A DNA stretch of 64,000 nucleotides from Dechloromonas sp. CZR5. GTDB lineage: Bacteria > Pseudomonadota > Gammaproteobacteria > Burkholderiales > Rhodocyclaceae. The translations under genes and the position numbers were made by a program. The notes beneath the pieces are model-generated. The model was not told where the DNA came from and ran no database searches. It saw only the letters and a list, made by a program, of their open reading frames with translations. Below, in pieces: positions 39,076 to 47,420 of this stretch (the stretch's first letter is position 1; every line of letters starts with the position of its first letter). The stretch is taken from NCBI RefSeq assembly GCF_008711155.1, contig NZ_VUYQ01000002.1, forward strand, positions 372,001 to 436,000, read 5' to 3'.

Positions 39076-39951
39076 ATGCGGGCAGCGTGGCTTCTCATAG
39101 CCTTGTCGGGACCTGCAATCGCTCAGACAGACAGCCAGCACGGAGAAATGCCGATAAACGGCAAGCCATTGGCGCTCAAACTTCCCGCACATAAAGAAGT
39201 CGTCTTTCGCGGCGTGGTCAATTCTGATGAAGGAGGTATGGCCCCGGGGGGAATGATGTATCCGGCTCCCAATCCGCTCGCCTTCCTCGCCGCTATCGCA
39301 ACGCACGCAATCATCATGGATGGTGCCAAACAGCATCAAACGACTAGACAGCAGACGGAAGCTGACAAAGTACTCCAGCCTTATCAAACCTTGATTGAAA
39401 AGATGGATGCCAAGGCCATGATGAACGACGCATTGGCTTCCAGCACCCAGGGAAAACATCTGAAAACCGTGGAGGCCGCTCCTCATCCACCAGCCGATTC
39501 CATTCTCGAAAGCACGCCTGTTTTCTGGATGACGGCTGATCAGGAAAGCATCATCGTCGACAATCTCCTGAATATCCGTCACCCCGGAGATGCCGACAAA
39601 CCGGCCTACAGCAACGTCATCCGCGTGATTTCAACCGCACATAACGCACAGGCAGCGCAAGCCTATTGGACTGGCAATGGGTCGCAACTTTCGGCTATCG
39701 CAGTCAAACTGCTCGCAGAATCTATCGATATCGGCTTGAACGATGCAAATGCCGCATCAAGTGAGGCAAAGCCCTTTCGCACCATTCGCTACTATGAAGG
39801 CGGCCAGGAAAAGATGGAACGCGCCCAGCTATTGAACGAGCGCTGCGGACGGATGATTTTGAAGACACTACGCGGCACCCTCATGTCGGTACCCAAGTTA
39901 AAGACTGTTGCCACCCAGGCGGCCAACGCCACTTGCCAATCGAACCTGTAG
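39076..39951 (+). CDS. Exported protein, unknown
   Basis: 291 residues from ATG 39076, chosen because GGAGAAGG precedes it; ATG 39058 is an alternative that overlaps the upstream stop. A signal peptide ends about GPAIAQ. The body has a glycine/methionine-rich region (GGMAPGGMMYPAP) and polar helices. It pairs with the lipoprotein gene before it, suggesting a two-protein envelope function. Not recognised. Confidence 0.62.
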   Translation: MRAAWLLIALSGPAIAQTDSQHGEMPINGKPLALKLPAHKEVVFRGVVNSDEGGMAPGGMMYPAPNPLAFLAAIATHAIIMDGAKQHQTTRQQTEADKVLQPYQTLIEKMDAKAMMNDALASSTQGKHLKTVEAAPHPPADSILESTPVFWMTADQESIIVDNLLNIRHPGDADKPAYSNVIRVISTAHNAQAAQAYWTGNGSQLSAIAVKLLAESIDIGLNDANAASSEAKPFRTIRYYEGGQEKMERAQLLNERCGRMILKTLRGTLMSVPKLKTVATQAANATCQSNL

Positions 39952-40057
39952 ACGAGCGCCGAACTTCGCACCCGATGGCGCCGTTCAAGGCAAGGAAGAT
40001 GAAGCGCAAAAGCAGTAGTATCTGTGCTCCATCCTGATTGCCGGCACCACGCGCATC

Positions 40058-40930
40058 ATGCACGACCTTCCCCCGCTCCACGCGCTACCCGCCTTCGAGG
40101 CCGCTGCCCGCCTGGGTAGTTTTCAGGCGGCAGCGGCGGTGCTGCACCTGACGCCGTCGGCGATCAGCCACCGCATACGCCAACTGGAAGCGCACCTCGG
40201 CCAGGATCTGTTCGAACGTCGGCATCGGGCCATCGTATTGACGGCTGCCGGGCGGCGTTACCTGGCCGTGGTTCGCGATGCCTTGCTGCGCCTAGACGAG
40301 GCCAGCGCCGTGCTGCGCGCGCCTCGCCGGGAACGGCTGCGCATTTCGGTGGCGCCGGCCTTGGGCAGCAAATGGCTGGTCTCCCGTATTGCCCGGTATC
40401 AGGAAAGCCATCCTGAAGTCGAATTCAGCCTGGGCACCGCCACCGGCCTGGGTCCCTTGCTCAATGGCGAGGCCGATATCGGCCTGCGCTATGGCGAAGA
40501 AGAATGGCCGGGGCTGCTCGCCTGGAAGCTGTTTGAGGAAAGGGTATTTCCGGTGTGCAGCCCGGCATTGGCTGCCGATTTGAAACATCCCGACGACCTG
40601 GACGGAAAGCGCCTGCTGCGCCACCCCTTGCTGTCCTGGCAGCGCTGGTTCGCCGCCGCCGGGTTGAACCGCCCAGAACCGGTTGCCGGCCCGTGGTACG
40701 ACGATGCGTTGCTGATGTTGGAGGGCGCCGTGGTCGGTCATGGTATCGCCCTGATGGCCGGCAGCCTGGCTACCCCCTATGTGGCCGATGGCCGTCTCGT
40801 CCGCCCGTTCGCCGAGGATTGCGCCGACCGCAGCTTCTATGTCGTTGCGCCACCCGCCATTCAGGAACGCCCGGCGGCGACGGCCTTCATCCGCTGGCTG
40901 GTGCGCGGGGCGCACGAAATCACCGGGTAG
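40058..40930 (+). CDS. LysR-family regulator (GcvA-like)
   Basis: 290 residues. The N-terminal HTH (about 7-64) reads ALPAFEAAARLGSFQAAAAVLHLTPSAISHRIRQLEAHLG. The co-inducer domain has APALGSKWLVSRIARYQESHPEVEF and GHGIALMAGSLATPY, typical of the GcvA subgroup. It is 230 bp upstream of the aminotransferase gene on the same strand and may control it, although many LysR targets are divergent. Confidence 0.85.
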   Translation: MHDLPPLHALPAFEAAARLGSFQAAAAVLHLTPSAISHRIRQLEAHLGQDLFERRHRAIVLTAAGRRYLAVVRDALLRLDEASAVLRAPRRERLRISVAPALGSKWLVSRIARYQESHPEVEFSLGTATGLGPLLNGEADIGLRYGEEEWPGLLAWKLFEERVFPVCSPALAADLKHPDDLDGKRLLRHPLLSWQRWFAAAGLNRPEPVAGPWYDDALLMLEGAVVGHGIALMAGSLATPYVADGRLVRPFAEDCADRSFYVVAPPAIQERPAATAFIRWLVRGAHEITG

Positions 40931-41160
40931 GCAGGGCTGCCTCCGTCAGCGGCTCGGTAACGTCACATGAAATTGGTTCACCTGAACCCGCTTCAATTCG
41001 TTTGAACGCAAGCATGCCTACCGGCACGCTTGTCTTACCGCTTTCTTCCGCCTGCGCCCCGCCTACCCGGCGACGGCCGCTCCGGGACCGGCGCACCCCA
41101 CCCCCGGTGTGCCGTCACGGCCGCTCCCGCGGCCATTTCACGGATTCAAGGAGAACGAAC

Positions 41161-42075
41161 ATGCAAGACCGCGACGGTACTATCTGGCTCGACGGCCAAT
41201 GGCTGCCCTGGGCTGAAGCGAAGGTGCACGCGCTGACCCATACCCTGCATTACGGCTACGGCTGCTTCGAGGGCATCCGCGCCTACGAAACGGCCAACGG
41301 CCCGGCGATCTTCCGGCTCGACGAACATGTGCGCCGGCTGGTGGATTCCGCCCATATCCTCGCCATCGACCTGCCGGTCGACCGCGCCACCCTGACGAGC
41401 CTCTGCTGCGAAGCGATTCGCCGCAACAACCTGCGCAGCGGCTACATCCGCCCGCTGGTGTTCCTCGGTGCCGAAAAACTCGGCGTCGATCCGGCCGGCG
41501 CCGACACCCATGTCATGGTGGCTGCCTGGCCTTGGGGCGCCTACCTGGGCGGCAACGCCATCGAGAACGGCATCCGCGTCCGTGTCTCGTCGTACGCCCG
41601 TCATCACCCGAACGTGCAGATGTGCCGGGCCAAGGCGATTTCCACCTATGCGAACTCCATCCTGGCCGTGCGCGAGGCCCGGCGTGACGGCTACGATGAG
41701 GCGCTGTTGCTCGACACCGAAGGCTACGTGGCGGAAGGATCGAGCGAGAACGTGTTCATTGTGCGAGACGGCGAGGTGTTGCAACCGGAAACCACCTCGG
41801 CGCTCGACGGCATCACCCGGCGTACGGTGGAAACGCTGGCCCGCGAGGCCGGCCTGACCGTGCGCGCCAAGCGCATCACCCGCGACGAGGTGTATTGCGC
41901 CGACGAGGTCTTCCTGACCGGCACCGCCGCCGAAATCACTCCGGTGATCGAGGTGGATCGCCGGCGTATCGGGACAGGCAAGCCCGGGCCGGTGACCCGC
42001 TTGCTGCAACAGCGTTACTTCGCCTGCGTCAGGGGCGAGGACGCCAGCCACGCTGCCTGGCTGACGGCTATCTGA
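41161..42075 (+). CDS. ilvE: Branched-chain amino acid aminotransferase (class IV)
   Basis: 304 residues from ATG 41161 behind AAGGAG. Class IV features are HTLHYGYGCFEGIRAY, RPLVFLGAEKLGV, the PLP lysine K158 in CRAKAISTYANSILA, and VAEGSSENVF. It interconverts branched-chain amino acids and their keto acids using glutamate. The length and motifs match IlvE rather than D-amino acid transaminase. A terminator follows directly. Confidence 0.9.
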   Translation: MQDRDGTIWLDGQWLPWAEAKVHALTHTLHYGYGCFEGIRAYETANGPAIFRLDEHVRRLVDSAHILAIDLPVDRATLTSLCCEAIRRNNLRSGYIRPLVFLGAEKLGVDPAGADTHVMVAAWPWGAYLGGNAIENGIRVRVSSYARHHPNVQMCRAKAISTYANSILAVREARRDGYDEALLLDTEGYVAEGSSENVFIVRDGEVLQPETTSALDGITRRTVETLAREAGLTVRAKRITRDEVYCADEVFLTGTAAEITPVIEVDRRRIGTGKPGPVTRLLQQRYFACVRGEDASHAAWLTAI

Positions 42076-42081
42076 TGCCAT

Positions 42082-42115
42082 CCGGGGCCGCCCACACCGG
42101 CCCCGGGTCGGGTTT
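42082..42115 (+). terminator. Terminator between converging ilvE and EamA genes
   Basis: CCGGGGCCG (42082-42090) and CGGCCCCGG (42098-42106) form a perfect 9-bp stem with a 7-base loop. A short T-tract (42113-42116) follows on the plus strand. It lies 6 bp after the ilvE stop. Confidence 0.75.
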
Positions 42116-43000
42116 TCAGGCGCGACGCCGGAAGCCGCTCAGCATCTCCCACTGATGCGCGCTCAAGCCCAATAGGATGAGCGCCGTGCCGATCCACAGC
42201 CGGAGGCCGATCGTCTCGCCGTTGAACCAGTGCCCCAGGAACAGCGCGATTACCGGGGTTATCAACGTGATCAACGCGACTTTCGAGGTCTCGAGATGCT
42301 TGATCACGTAGTAGTACATGGCGAAGCCGATCACCGAACCGAAAATACCCAGATAAGCGATGGCAGCCCCGGCGCGCGGCGGCACGACGGCTGGCAACTG
42401 GCCGTCGCCGAGCCACCAGACCAGTCCGAAAAAAGGCAGGGAAACGCTCAACGTGCCGAGCGTTGTCGCCAGCGGTGGGCTGTCGTCGCCGATCTGCTTC
42501 AGCCACACCAGGCCGCCTGAGTAGATCGCCACGGCCGCCAGGATGGCCGCCAGTCCCAGCAGCGCAGAGGCATGCCCAAGACTGTCGCCATGGATGAAGA
42601 TGGTCGCCAAACCGGCTGCGCCGAGCAGCATGCCGAGCAATTTCATCGGGGTCAGCGAGCGCTCGCCGACGAATATCGCGCCTAGAATGGCGGCGGCGAG
42701 CGGCGACAAGCCGAAGAGGACGGAAATCAGGCCGGAATGCACGTAGCGTGCGCCCCAATAGGTCAGCACCATCGCCCCGAACAGCGCCAGACCACCGACC
42801 AGATAGGCGCGACGCGCCCGCGCATGCAGCGGAATGCGTATGCGCCACAGCGCAATGACCAGGCTGGCGACGACGACGCCAATCGCCATGCGGGCGAGCA
42901 CGGCCAGCGCAAAGCCGATGCCTTGCGTACTCCACTGGATGGCCAGCGGAGTGGTGGACCAGATCAGGATGATGCCGAGATAGGCGAGCGGGACGGACAT
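42116..43000 (-). CDS. EamA/DMT-family transporter
   Basis: 294 residues with ten helices in two EamA repeats: IILIWSTTPLAIQWSTQGIGFALAVLARM at the start and GSVIGFAMYYYVIKHLETSKVALITLITPVIALFLGHWFNGE in the second. It begins 13 bp after the chorismate mutase stop, so the two are probably one transcript. Export of an aromatic or related metabolite is possible but unproven. Confidence 0.82.
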   Translation of the reverse strand: MSVPLAYLGIILIWSTTPLAIQWSTQGIGFALAVLARMAIGVVVASLVIALWRIRIPLHARARRAYLVGGLALFGAMVLTYWGARYVHSGLISVLFGLSPLAAAILGAIFVGERSLTPMKLLGMLLGAAGLATIFIHGDSLGHASALLGLAAILAAVAIYSGGLVWLKQIGDDSPPLATTLGTLSVSLPFFGLVWWLGDGQLPAVVPPRAGAAIAYLGIFGSVIGFAMYYYVIKHLETSKVALITLITPVIALFLGHWFNGETIGLRLWIGTALILLGLSAHQWEMLSGFRRRA

Positions 43001-43013
43001 ACGATTCTCCGGT

Positions 43014-43331
43014 TCAGTTCACTGGTGGTGACGGGGGATGCAAGGCGGCGTGATGTTGATGCTCGCGCTCGATGAAGGCGGCGATCATGGCCCGCCAGGT
43101 AGCCTCGACCACATCAGGGTCGGCGCCGTTTTCCAGCGCCAGCGCATTCACCCTGGCCAATACTTGGGTGACGCGCTGCGGCGCCGGAACCTCATCGGCC
43201 GTCTGCTTGAAAGCCGCAGCCTGGCGCACGTAGGCACCACGCTCGGCAATCAGCGCGACCAGCAGGCTGTCCACGCGGTCGATGTGGCGGCGAACCTCGG
43301 CCAGCGAGGTGCATTGGGTGACAGGATTCAT
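43014..43331 (-). CDS. Monofunctional chorismate mutase, AroQ class
   Basis: 105 residues, all helical. The AroQ pattern is VRRHIDRVDSLLVALIAERGAYVRQAAAFK followed by RVTQVLARVNALALENGADPDVVEATWRAMIAAFIERE. It would convert chorismate to prephenate for Phe and Tyr synthesis; isochorismate-pyruvate lyases share this fold and cannot be excluded. No signal peptide is present. The 5' leader contains a terminator and a short ORF. Confidence 0.82.
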   Translation of the reverse strand: MNPVTQCTSLAEVRRHIDRVDSLLVALIAERGAYVRQAAAFKQTADEVPAPQRVTQVLARVNALALENGADPDVVEATWRAMIAAFIEREHQHHAALHPPSPPVN

Positions 43332-43362
43332 GCTTGCTCCTTGGGAGACGGGATGGAATGAC

Positions 43363-43402
43363 GGAAAACAAAAAGGCCGCGGGTTTCGATGCCGCGGCCT
43401 TT
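43363..43402 (-). terminator. Terminator inside the chorismate mutase leader (possible attenuator)
   Basis: On the minus strand, AAAGGCCGCGG and CCGCGGCCTTT form an 11-bp stem around a 9-base loop (43372-43402), followed by TTTTTGTTTT. It ends about 30 bases before the chorismate mutase start codon. No minus-strand gene ends just upstream, so it lies inside the leader of that gene. Confidence 0.8.
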
Positions 43403-43425
43403 GGATGAAATCGGAATGACGACGA

Positions 43426-43524
43426 CTAATCCGCTGCGGACCCCGGACAAACGGCGATGCGCCATGCGCGCAGGATGCGGCCGGGCAGCAGGCTCAGGAC
43501 AAAGGAGGAATGCAGTCGGTTCAT
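43426..43524 (-). CDS. Candidate leader peptide upstream of chorismate mutase
   Basis: A 32-codon frame starts MNRLHSSFVLSLLPGRILR and stops 23 bases before the terminator stem. It has six Leu, two Ile, two Val, one Phe and one Trp codon; no run of aromatic codons is present, and the ribosome site is weak. It could be a leader peptide, or just an open stretch. Confidence 0.35.
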   Translation of the reverse strand: MNRLHSSFVLSLLPGRILRAWRIAVCPGSAAD

Positions 43525-43672
43525 TTCTTCATTTTGGCGGCATATTGTGCAGTGCGTCAAGCCGCCTTCACTCAGCGACGATAACGGCGGTGCCAAGTAT
43601 CCCGAGGGAAGAATAGCCTGCCGCCATGGAAACGGCTTAATATTAGTCTTTTCTGATTCACAGGAGCCTGTC

Positions 43673-44239
43673 ATGAAATTTCTCCTCCCCGCGACGCTGC
43701 TGATTGCCGCTTTGCCAAGCTTCGCCCAAGACATTGCCGCACTGACCGCCGATACGAAAAAGACCGTCCTGCCGGTCGTACCCAAAGTAGTCAATGCGAT
43801 GCAGGATGCAGTCGCCAGCAAGGGGGTGGCCGGCGCCATTCCTGTCTGCAGAGAACAGGCTCCCGAACTGATCAAGGAAAAGCGCCAGGAAACCGGCTGG
43901 GACATCCGCCGCGTCAGCCTCAAGACGCGCAACGCCGAACGCGGCACACCCGACCTCTGGGAAGCCCGCCAGCTGGCCGACTTCAACATCCGCGCGGCGA
44001 ACGGGGAGAAGATCGACAGCCTCGAAAAAAGCGAAATCGTAACGGTCGACGGCAAGCCGGTACTGCGCTATATGAAGGCGCTGCCCGTCGGCGATGTCTG
44101 CCTCAACTGCCACGGCCCGACCGATACGCTCGATGCCGGACTGAAAAATGCGCTGACGGCAACTTATCCACACGATCAGGCCACCGGCTACGTAAAGGGG
44201 CAGATTCGCGGCGCGCTGACGGTCAAGCGCCCGCTGTAG
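43673..44239 (+). CDS. Periplasmic c-type haem protein, DUF3365 family
   Basis: 188 residues from ATG 43673 after CAGGAG, with a signal peptide ending about PSFAQ. The haem-binding motif CLNCH is at about 142-146, in the context MKALPVGDVCLNCHGPTD. Domains of this family occur alone or as sensor parts of signalling proteins, and bind haem c in the periplasm. It is a single gene with a hairpin behind it. Confidence 0.85.
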   Translation: MKFLLPATLLIAALPSFAQDIAALTADTKKTVLPVVPKVVNAMQDAVASKGVAGAIPVCREQAPELIKEKRQETGWDIRRVSLKTRNAERGTPDLWEARQLADFNIRAANGEKIDSLEKSEIVTVDGKPVLRYMKALPVGDVCLNCHGPTDTLDAGLKNALTATYPHDQATGYVKGQIRGALTVKRPL

Positions 44240-44289
44240 CATCCCTGCGCGCACACCGGCACCTCGCAGGCGCACCAACGTGACAATGC

Positions 44290-44328
44290 GGCGACATGCC
44301 CGGGCAAAGCAATCTTGGGCATGTCGCC
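44290..44328 (+). terminator. Long inverted repeat after the haem protein gene
   Basis: GGCGACATGCCC (44290-44301) and GGGCATGTCGCC (44317-44328) are a perfect 12-bp inverted repeat with a 15-base loop. There is no T-run. It may protect the mRNA end or act as a Rho-assisted stop. Confidence 0.5.
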
Positions 44329-44357
44329 ACATGTGACCGGAGAGTGCGCACGAGCAG

Positions 44358-44507
44358 ATGTATCCTCATGCGCTATCGCCCTCTCGATACCAGGCCGATA
44401 TTGATCATCTTGCTGGTCACGCCACGAACGGCTCAGCCGCCCAGCTCTATCTGCCGAACAACGGGCAAGTCGATCAGGCAAACGTGCTGACGCTCCTGCC
44501 GCGCTAA
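44358..44507 (+). CDS. Small ORF or gene fragment
   Basis: A 49-residue frame starting at ATG 44358 contains YQADIDHLAGHATNGSAAQL and ends LTLLPR. Its composition looks protein-like, but there is no clear ribosome site and no family is recognised. It may be the C-terminal remnant of a lost gene. Otherwise the 430 bases between 44240 and 44669 hold only the inverted repeat. Confidence 0.28.
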   Translation: MYPHALSPSRYQADIDHLAGHATNGSAAQLYLPNNGQVDQANVLTLLPR

Positions 44508-44669
44508 ACCTGGCGCACCGGGGTGGCTTGAGGAACGCAAAATATGACCTTGCCAAACGCATCCATCGCGCCATGGACATATTTTTGCCAGGAAAGTATC
44601 TTTTCGCGCGCGTATTTTTCCCCAAGTCGCTTTCCGATCCACTTTCCACAACAAAAGAGATTTCTCTTG

Positions 44670-45314
44670 ATGAATTTCTTCCACAACGCCGCCAGCCCCG
44701 CCGAACGAATCATACTGGCGATCATCATGGTCGCTGGCATCATCGCCTGTGGCTGGGCTCTCGCCCATTTTGCTACCGGCATTCTGACCGGGATCGGCCT
44801 GATGTACGCCGTCGCCTCAACGGGATTTGCCACAGCTGGCGCCGTAGCCACTTGGATGCCGGCCGCCACCAGCATCGGTGTCGCAGCTGGCGGGGCTAGC
44901 CTGTGCGTTTTGGTGGTCGGCAAGGTGATCGAGTCGGGAAAAAAGCAACCATATGAATGGAGCCTGCCGGCGCTGACCGCCTTGGCCGTATTTTTTGTCG
45001 ACATGACAAAAGAAATTGCCTTTTCCACACAACTGGAAAGAGCCACTTTCGCTATCGCCACGGCCTTACTCACGCTGGTCAGCGGTTTCCTGCTGATGCA
45101 ACCCAAATGGGGTGTCAAGGCAATCGGCTTTTTTCTCCCTTTCTTTCCGGTTTTGATCGTTGTGGTCGTCTACCTGCAGGACAAACAAGTCGAAAACCTG
45201 TTAAACGACATACTCGCAGCTGGCACCATGGGTGCAATAGGACTGGTCGGTACCATCGTCATCGCGCTCATTACCGGTATTCTGGGGCTGATGTTGAGTG
45301 ACAAATCCCGCTGA
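44670..45314 (+). CDS. Membrane protein, unknown
   Basis: 214 residues with about six hydrophobic segments (from ERIILAIIMVAGIIACGWALAHF to LVGTIVIALITGILGLMLS). ATG 44670 is chosen; the frame continues upstream without a better ribosome site. Glycine/alanine-rich helices in the middle and a short cytoplasmic KVIESGKKQPYEW loop are seen. No family is recognised. Confidence 0.6.
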   Translation: MNFFHNAASPAERIILAIIMVAGIIACGWALAHFATGILTGIGLMYAVASTGFATAGAVATWMPAATSIGVAAGGASLCVLVVGKVIESGKKQPYEWSLPALTALAVFFVDMTKEIAFSTQLERATFAIATALLTLVSGFLLMQPKWGVKAIGFFLPFFPVLIVVVVYLQDKQVENLLNDILAAGTMGAIGLVGTIVIALITGILGLMLSDKSR

Positions 45315-45525
45315 TCGACGTGTACCAAACATTCCCGAGAATGTGGCCAATACCGCTCAGGATAGCCATAGCGGACAAGACCCTGCCAACATGCTCAATA
45401 GCGGACTGAAAGGCGGGCTGGCAACCACCTAGCTACACTATCAGGAGCCGGGACGGACGGTCGCCTGAGCCCGGCAATATCGGCGCGTATCGACCGGAGA
45501 TTGCATGCCATGTGCAAAATATGCA

Positions 45526-45569
45526 TTGACACTCTGTAATTCAGAGTTATAGACTCTGCGATATAGAGT
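45526..45569 (+). promoter_or_regulatory. Promoter with two palindromic operators
   Basis: A -35 TTGACA (45526-45531) and a -10 TATAGA (45548-45553) are 16 bp apart. ACTCTG-N5-CAGAGT (45531-45547) fills the spacer exactly and ACTCTG-N5-TAGAGT (45553-45569) overlaps the end of the -10. Their centres are 22 bp apart, two helical turns. A dimeric repressor bound here would block the promoter. The winged-helix gene at 47082 is the obvious candidate. Confidence 0.75.
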
Positions 45570-45587
45570 TACTTAATCCACAAGGTC

Positions 45588-46631
45588 ATGACCGCTCCAG
45601 CCCAGCAACTCGCCGCCATTCAATCGATGCTTGCCGCCGGCCATCGCAACCTGCGTATCGAGCGGCACAGCCTGCCCCTGTGGGGCATTCCAGCCGGCCT
45701 GCTATGGGCGCTATCGGAATTCATCCTGACGCCAGAACAATTGCCCGACCTGACCCAACGTGCGCTCGCCTGGCTCATGCTGATGGCAACCGTGCTGGCC
45801 ACCATCGGTACACTCGACTGGTATTGGACGCGGCAGACCAAAGCGGCGCGCGACGAGGCCTGGTCTTTCATCCATCGCCAGGTAATCAAGGTCTGGTGGC
45901 TGATGATGGGCTTGGCCGCGCTGGCCACCTTCGCCATGTTTTTCTACGGCGGAGGTTACATGGTGTGTGCTGTCTGGCTGGTCTGCCTGGGTATCGGCCT
46001 GTATGTACACGGTTTGTTTTCCGAAGAATTGCTGGAGTGGGCAGGTCTGCTTGCCATGCTGATCGGGATAGGCGGGCTGGTCGCCCAGTTCCCTTACGAA
46101 ACCATGCGCTGGATTGCCGCCGCCGTCTTCGGCATCGGCCTGCCGCTGCTGGGCCTGATGCTGGACCACGGTCGGCATCGCCCTGCCCTGTTCCGCCTTG
46201 GCCAGATGTTGCTTTGGCTTTCGGCTGTATTGATCGGCCCGCTGCTCATCGAAACGGCCGCCCATCGCGATGGAATTCCCGACACCCGGGCAGTACCGCT
46301 TGCCGAATTTCGGGCTGACCAGCAGGCCCGGGAAGGTAGCCATATTGTTGCCATTCCGGCCGGCACGGCCATTCCGATCGAGCTGGAACTGGGTGGCGAC
46401 CTGTTCATCGGCAATGCCGGAAAATCCAGTCTGACGCTGAATACTGCGCAAGGCATCGAACTGCTCGTACGCGAAGGCGAACTGACCGGCGACGTACGCC
46501 TGGCGGGTGGTGACTGGCAGCAATCGCGCCGCGTACGCTGGATTTCCATTCCTTGGCTGAAAGCAACGCTAACGCCCGCCCAAGGCCCGCTCGTGACCGG
46601 CAGTCTGATAGTACAAATTGGCGCCCGCTGA
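45588..46631 (+). CDS. Seven-helix membrane protein with C-terminal exported domain, unknown
   Basis: 347 residues. A short N-terminal segment (AAIQSMLAAGHRNLRIERHS) is followed by about seven membrane helices (25-225) and a C-terminal beta-rich domain (about 230-347: VAIPAGTAIPIELELGGDLFI, LTLNTAQGIELLVREGELTG). It is the first gene of a four-gene operon behind the double-operator promoter. A PAG-x-x-(I/L)-P segment also occurs in the lipoprotein encoded next, hinting at related domains. No family is recognised. Confidence 0.68.
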   Translation: MTAPAQQLAAIQSMLAAGHRNLRIERHSLPLWGIPAGLLWALSEFILTPEQLPDLTQRALAWLMLMATVLATIGTLDWYWTRQTKAARDEAWSFIHRQVIKVWWLMMGLAALATFAMFFYGGGYMVCAVWLVCLGIGLYVHGLFSEELLEWAGLLAMLIGIGGLVAQFPYETMRWIAAAVFGIGLPLLGLMLDHGRHRPALFRLGQMLLWLSAVLIGPLLIETAAHRDGIPDTRAVPLAEFRADQQAREGSHIVAIPAGTAIPIELELGGDLFIGNAGKSSLTLNTAQGIELLVREGELTGDVRLAGGDWQQSRRVRWISIPWLKATLTPAQGPLVTGSLIVQIGAR

Positions 46632-46657
46632 ATTCCTTTCCAATACTGGAGTCGCTC

Positions 46658-47068
46658 ATGAAAATCTTCCGTCCTGCCTTGCTTGTGGTCGTTACCCTCG
46701 TACTCGGCGCCTGTGCCAACCTCTCCGGGCCTTCTGCTGCCGATATTGCCCGCCTGCCGGTCGTTGACTATGGCCAGAGCCCACCCGCCGACGAGTTTGT
46801 GCTGCGCTACCCGGCGGGTGCCAACCTGCCAGTGGTCACTCGCCTCGAAGGCTCGCTATTGGAAAAAACCGAGCAGGCAACGCTGACGGTGCGCATCAAG
46901 CGCGATGTGTACGTCTATCGGGATCTCGCCAGCCTCGACGGAAAATCCTGGCAACCTGGCAATCTCGTAGTCGGCGGGCGTGTATGGATGACGCTCCCCG
47001 GCAACAAGGATCAAAAGCAGGATGCCGTCAGCGCCGGCGAAATTGGCGCCGAATTCAATCTGAAATAA
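46658..47068 (+). CDS. Lipoprotein, unknown
   Basis: 136 residues from ATG 46658. The lipobox VLGAC gives Cys 19. The mature part is beta-rich: DEFVLRYPAGANLPVVTRLEG, ATLTVRIKRDVYVYRD, VVGGRVWMTLPG. It follows the membrane protein by 26 bp and precedes the regulator by 13 bp. It probably acts with the exported domain of the membrane protein. Confidence 0.68.
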   Translation: MKIFRPALLVVVTLVLGACANLSGPSAADIARLPVVDYGQSPPADEFVLRYPAGANLPVVTRLEGSLLEKTEQATLTVRIKRDVYVYRDLASLDGKSWQPGNLVVGGRVWMTLPGNKDQKQDAVSAGEIGAEFNLK

Positions 47069-47081
47069 CAACCGCTCCCCC

Positions 47082-47420
47082 ATGGAAGAACTCGATCCCC
47101 TGCTCCATCAGCCACTCCGCACACAACTGGTAGCTTTCCTGGCGGGTGCGGGCGAACAGACCTTTTCCGATCTCAAGCGCCAACTCGCCGTATCGGATGG
47201 CAACCTGGACGCCCACCTGAAAAAACTGCTGGCCGCCGATTACGTTGCGGTGCGCAAGGAATCCGGAAACGGCCGGCCACAGTCATTTTTCATACTGACA
47301 CCACAGGGTTTGGCGGCTCTCAATGACTACGTCCGCGCCCTGCAGCGCCTGCTACCACTGGCAGGTAGCGGCGACGGACTTCCCGGCGGATTTCCCGGCC
47401 GCACGCTTGCGACCGACTGA
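47082..47420 (+). CDS. Winged-helix transcriptional regulator
   Basis: 112 residues. The wHTH (about 8-85) reads HQPLRTQLVAFLAGAGEQTFSDLKRQLAVSDGNLDAHLKKLLAADYVAVRKE, similar to the small single-domain ArsR/MarR-like regulators. There are no metal-binding cysteines, so metal sensing of the usual ArsR kind is unlikely. As the third gene of its operon it probably represses the double-operator promoter at 45526. Confidence 0.82.
   Translation: MEELDPLLHQPLRTQLVAFLAGAGEQTFSDLKRQLAVSDGNLDAHLKKLLAADYVAVRKESGNGRPQSFFILTPQGLAALNDYVRALQRLLPLAGSGDGLPGGFPGRTLATD

Noticed and set aside
44544..44669. Upstream extension of the 44670 membrane protein
   Set aside because: The extra residues are aromatic-rich and unlike a signal or helix, and no better ribosome site is present.
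45315..45525. A protein-like stretch with NMLNSGLKGGLATT before the double-operator promoter
   Set aside because: Too short, no start or ribosome site, and no recognisable family; not enough to call a gene remnant.
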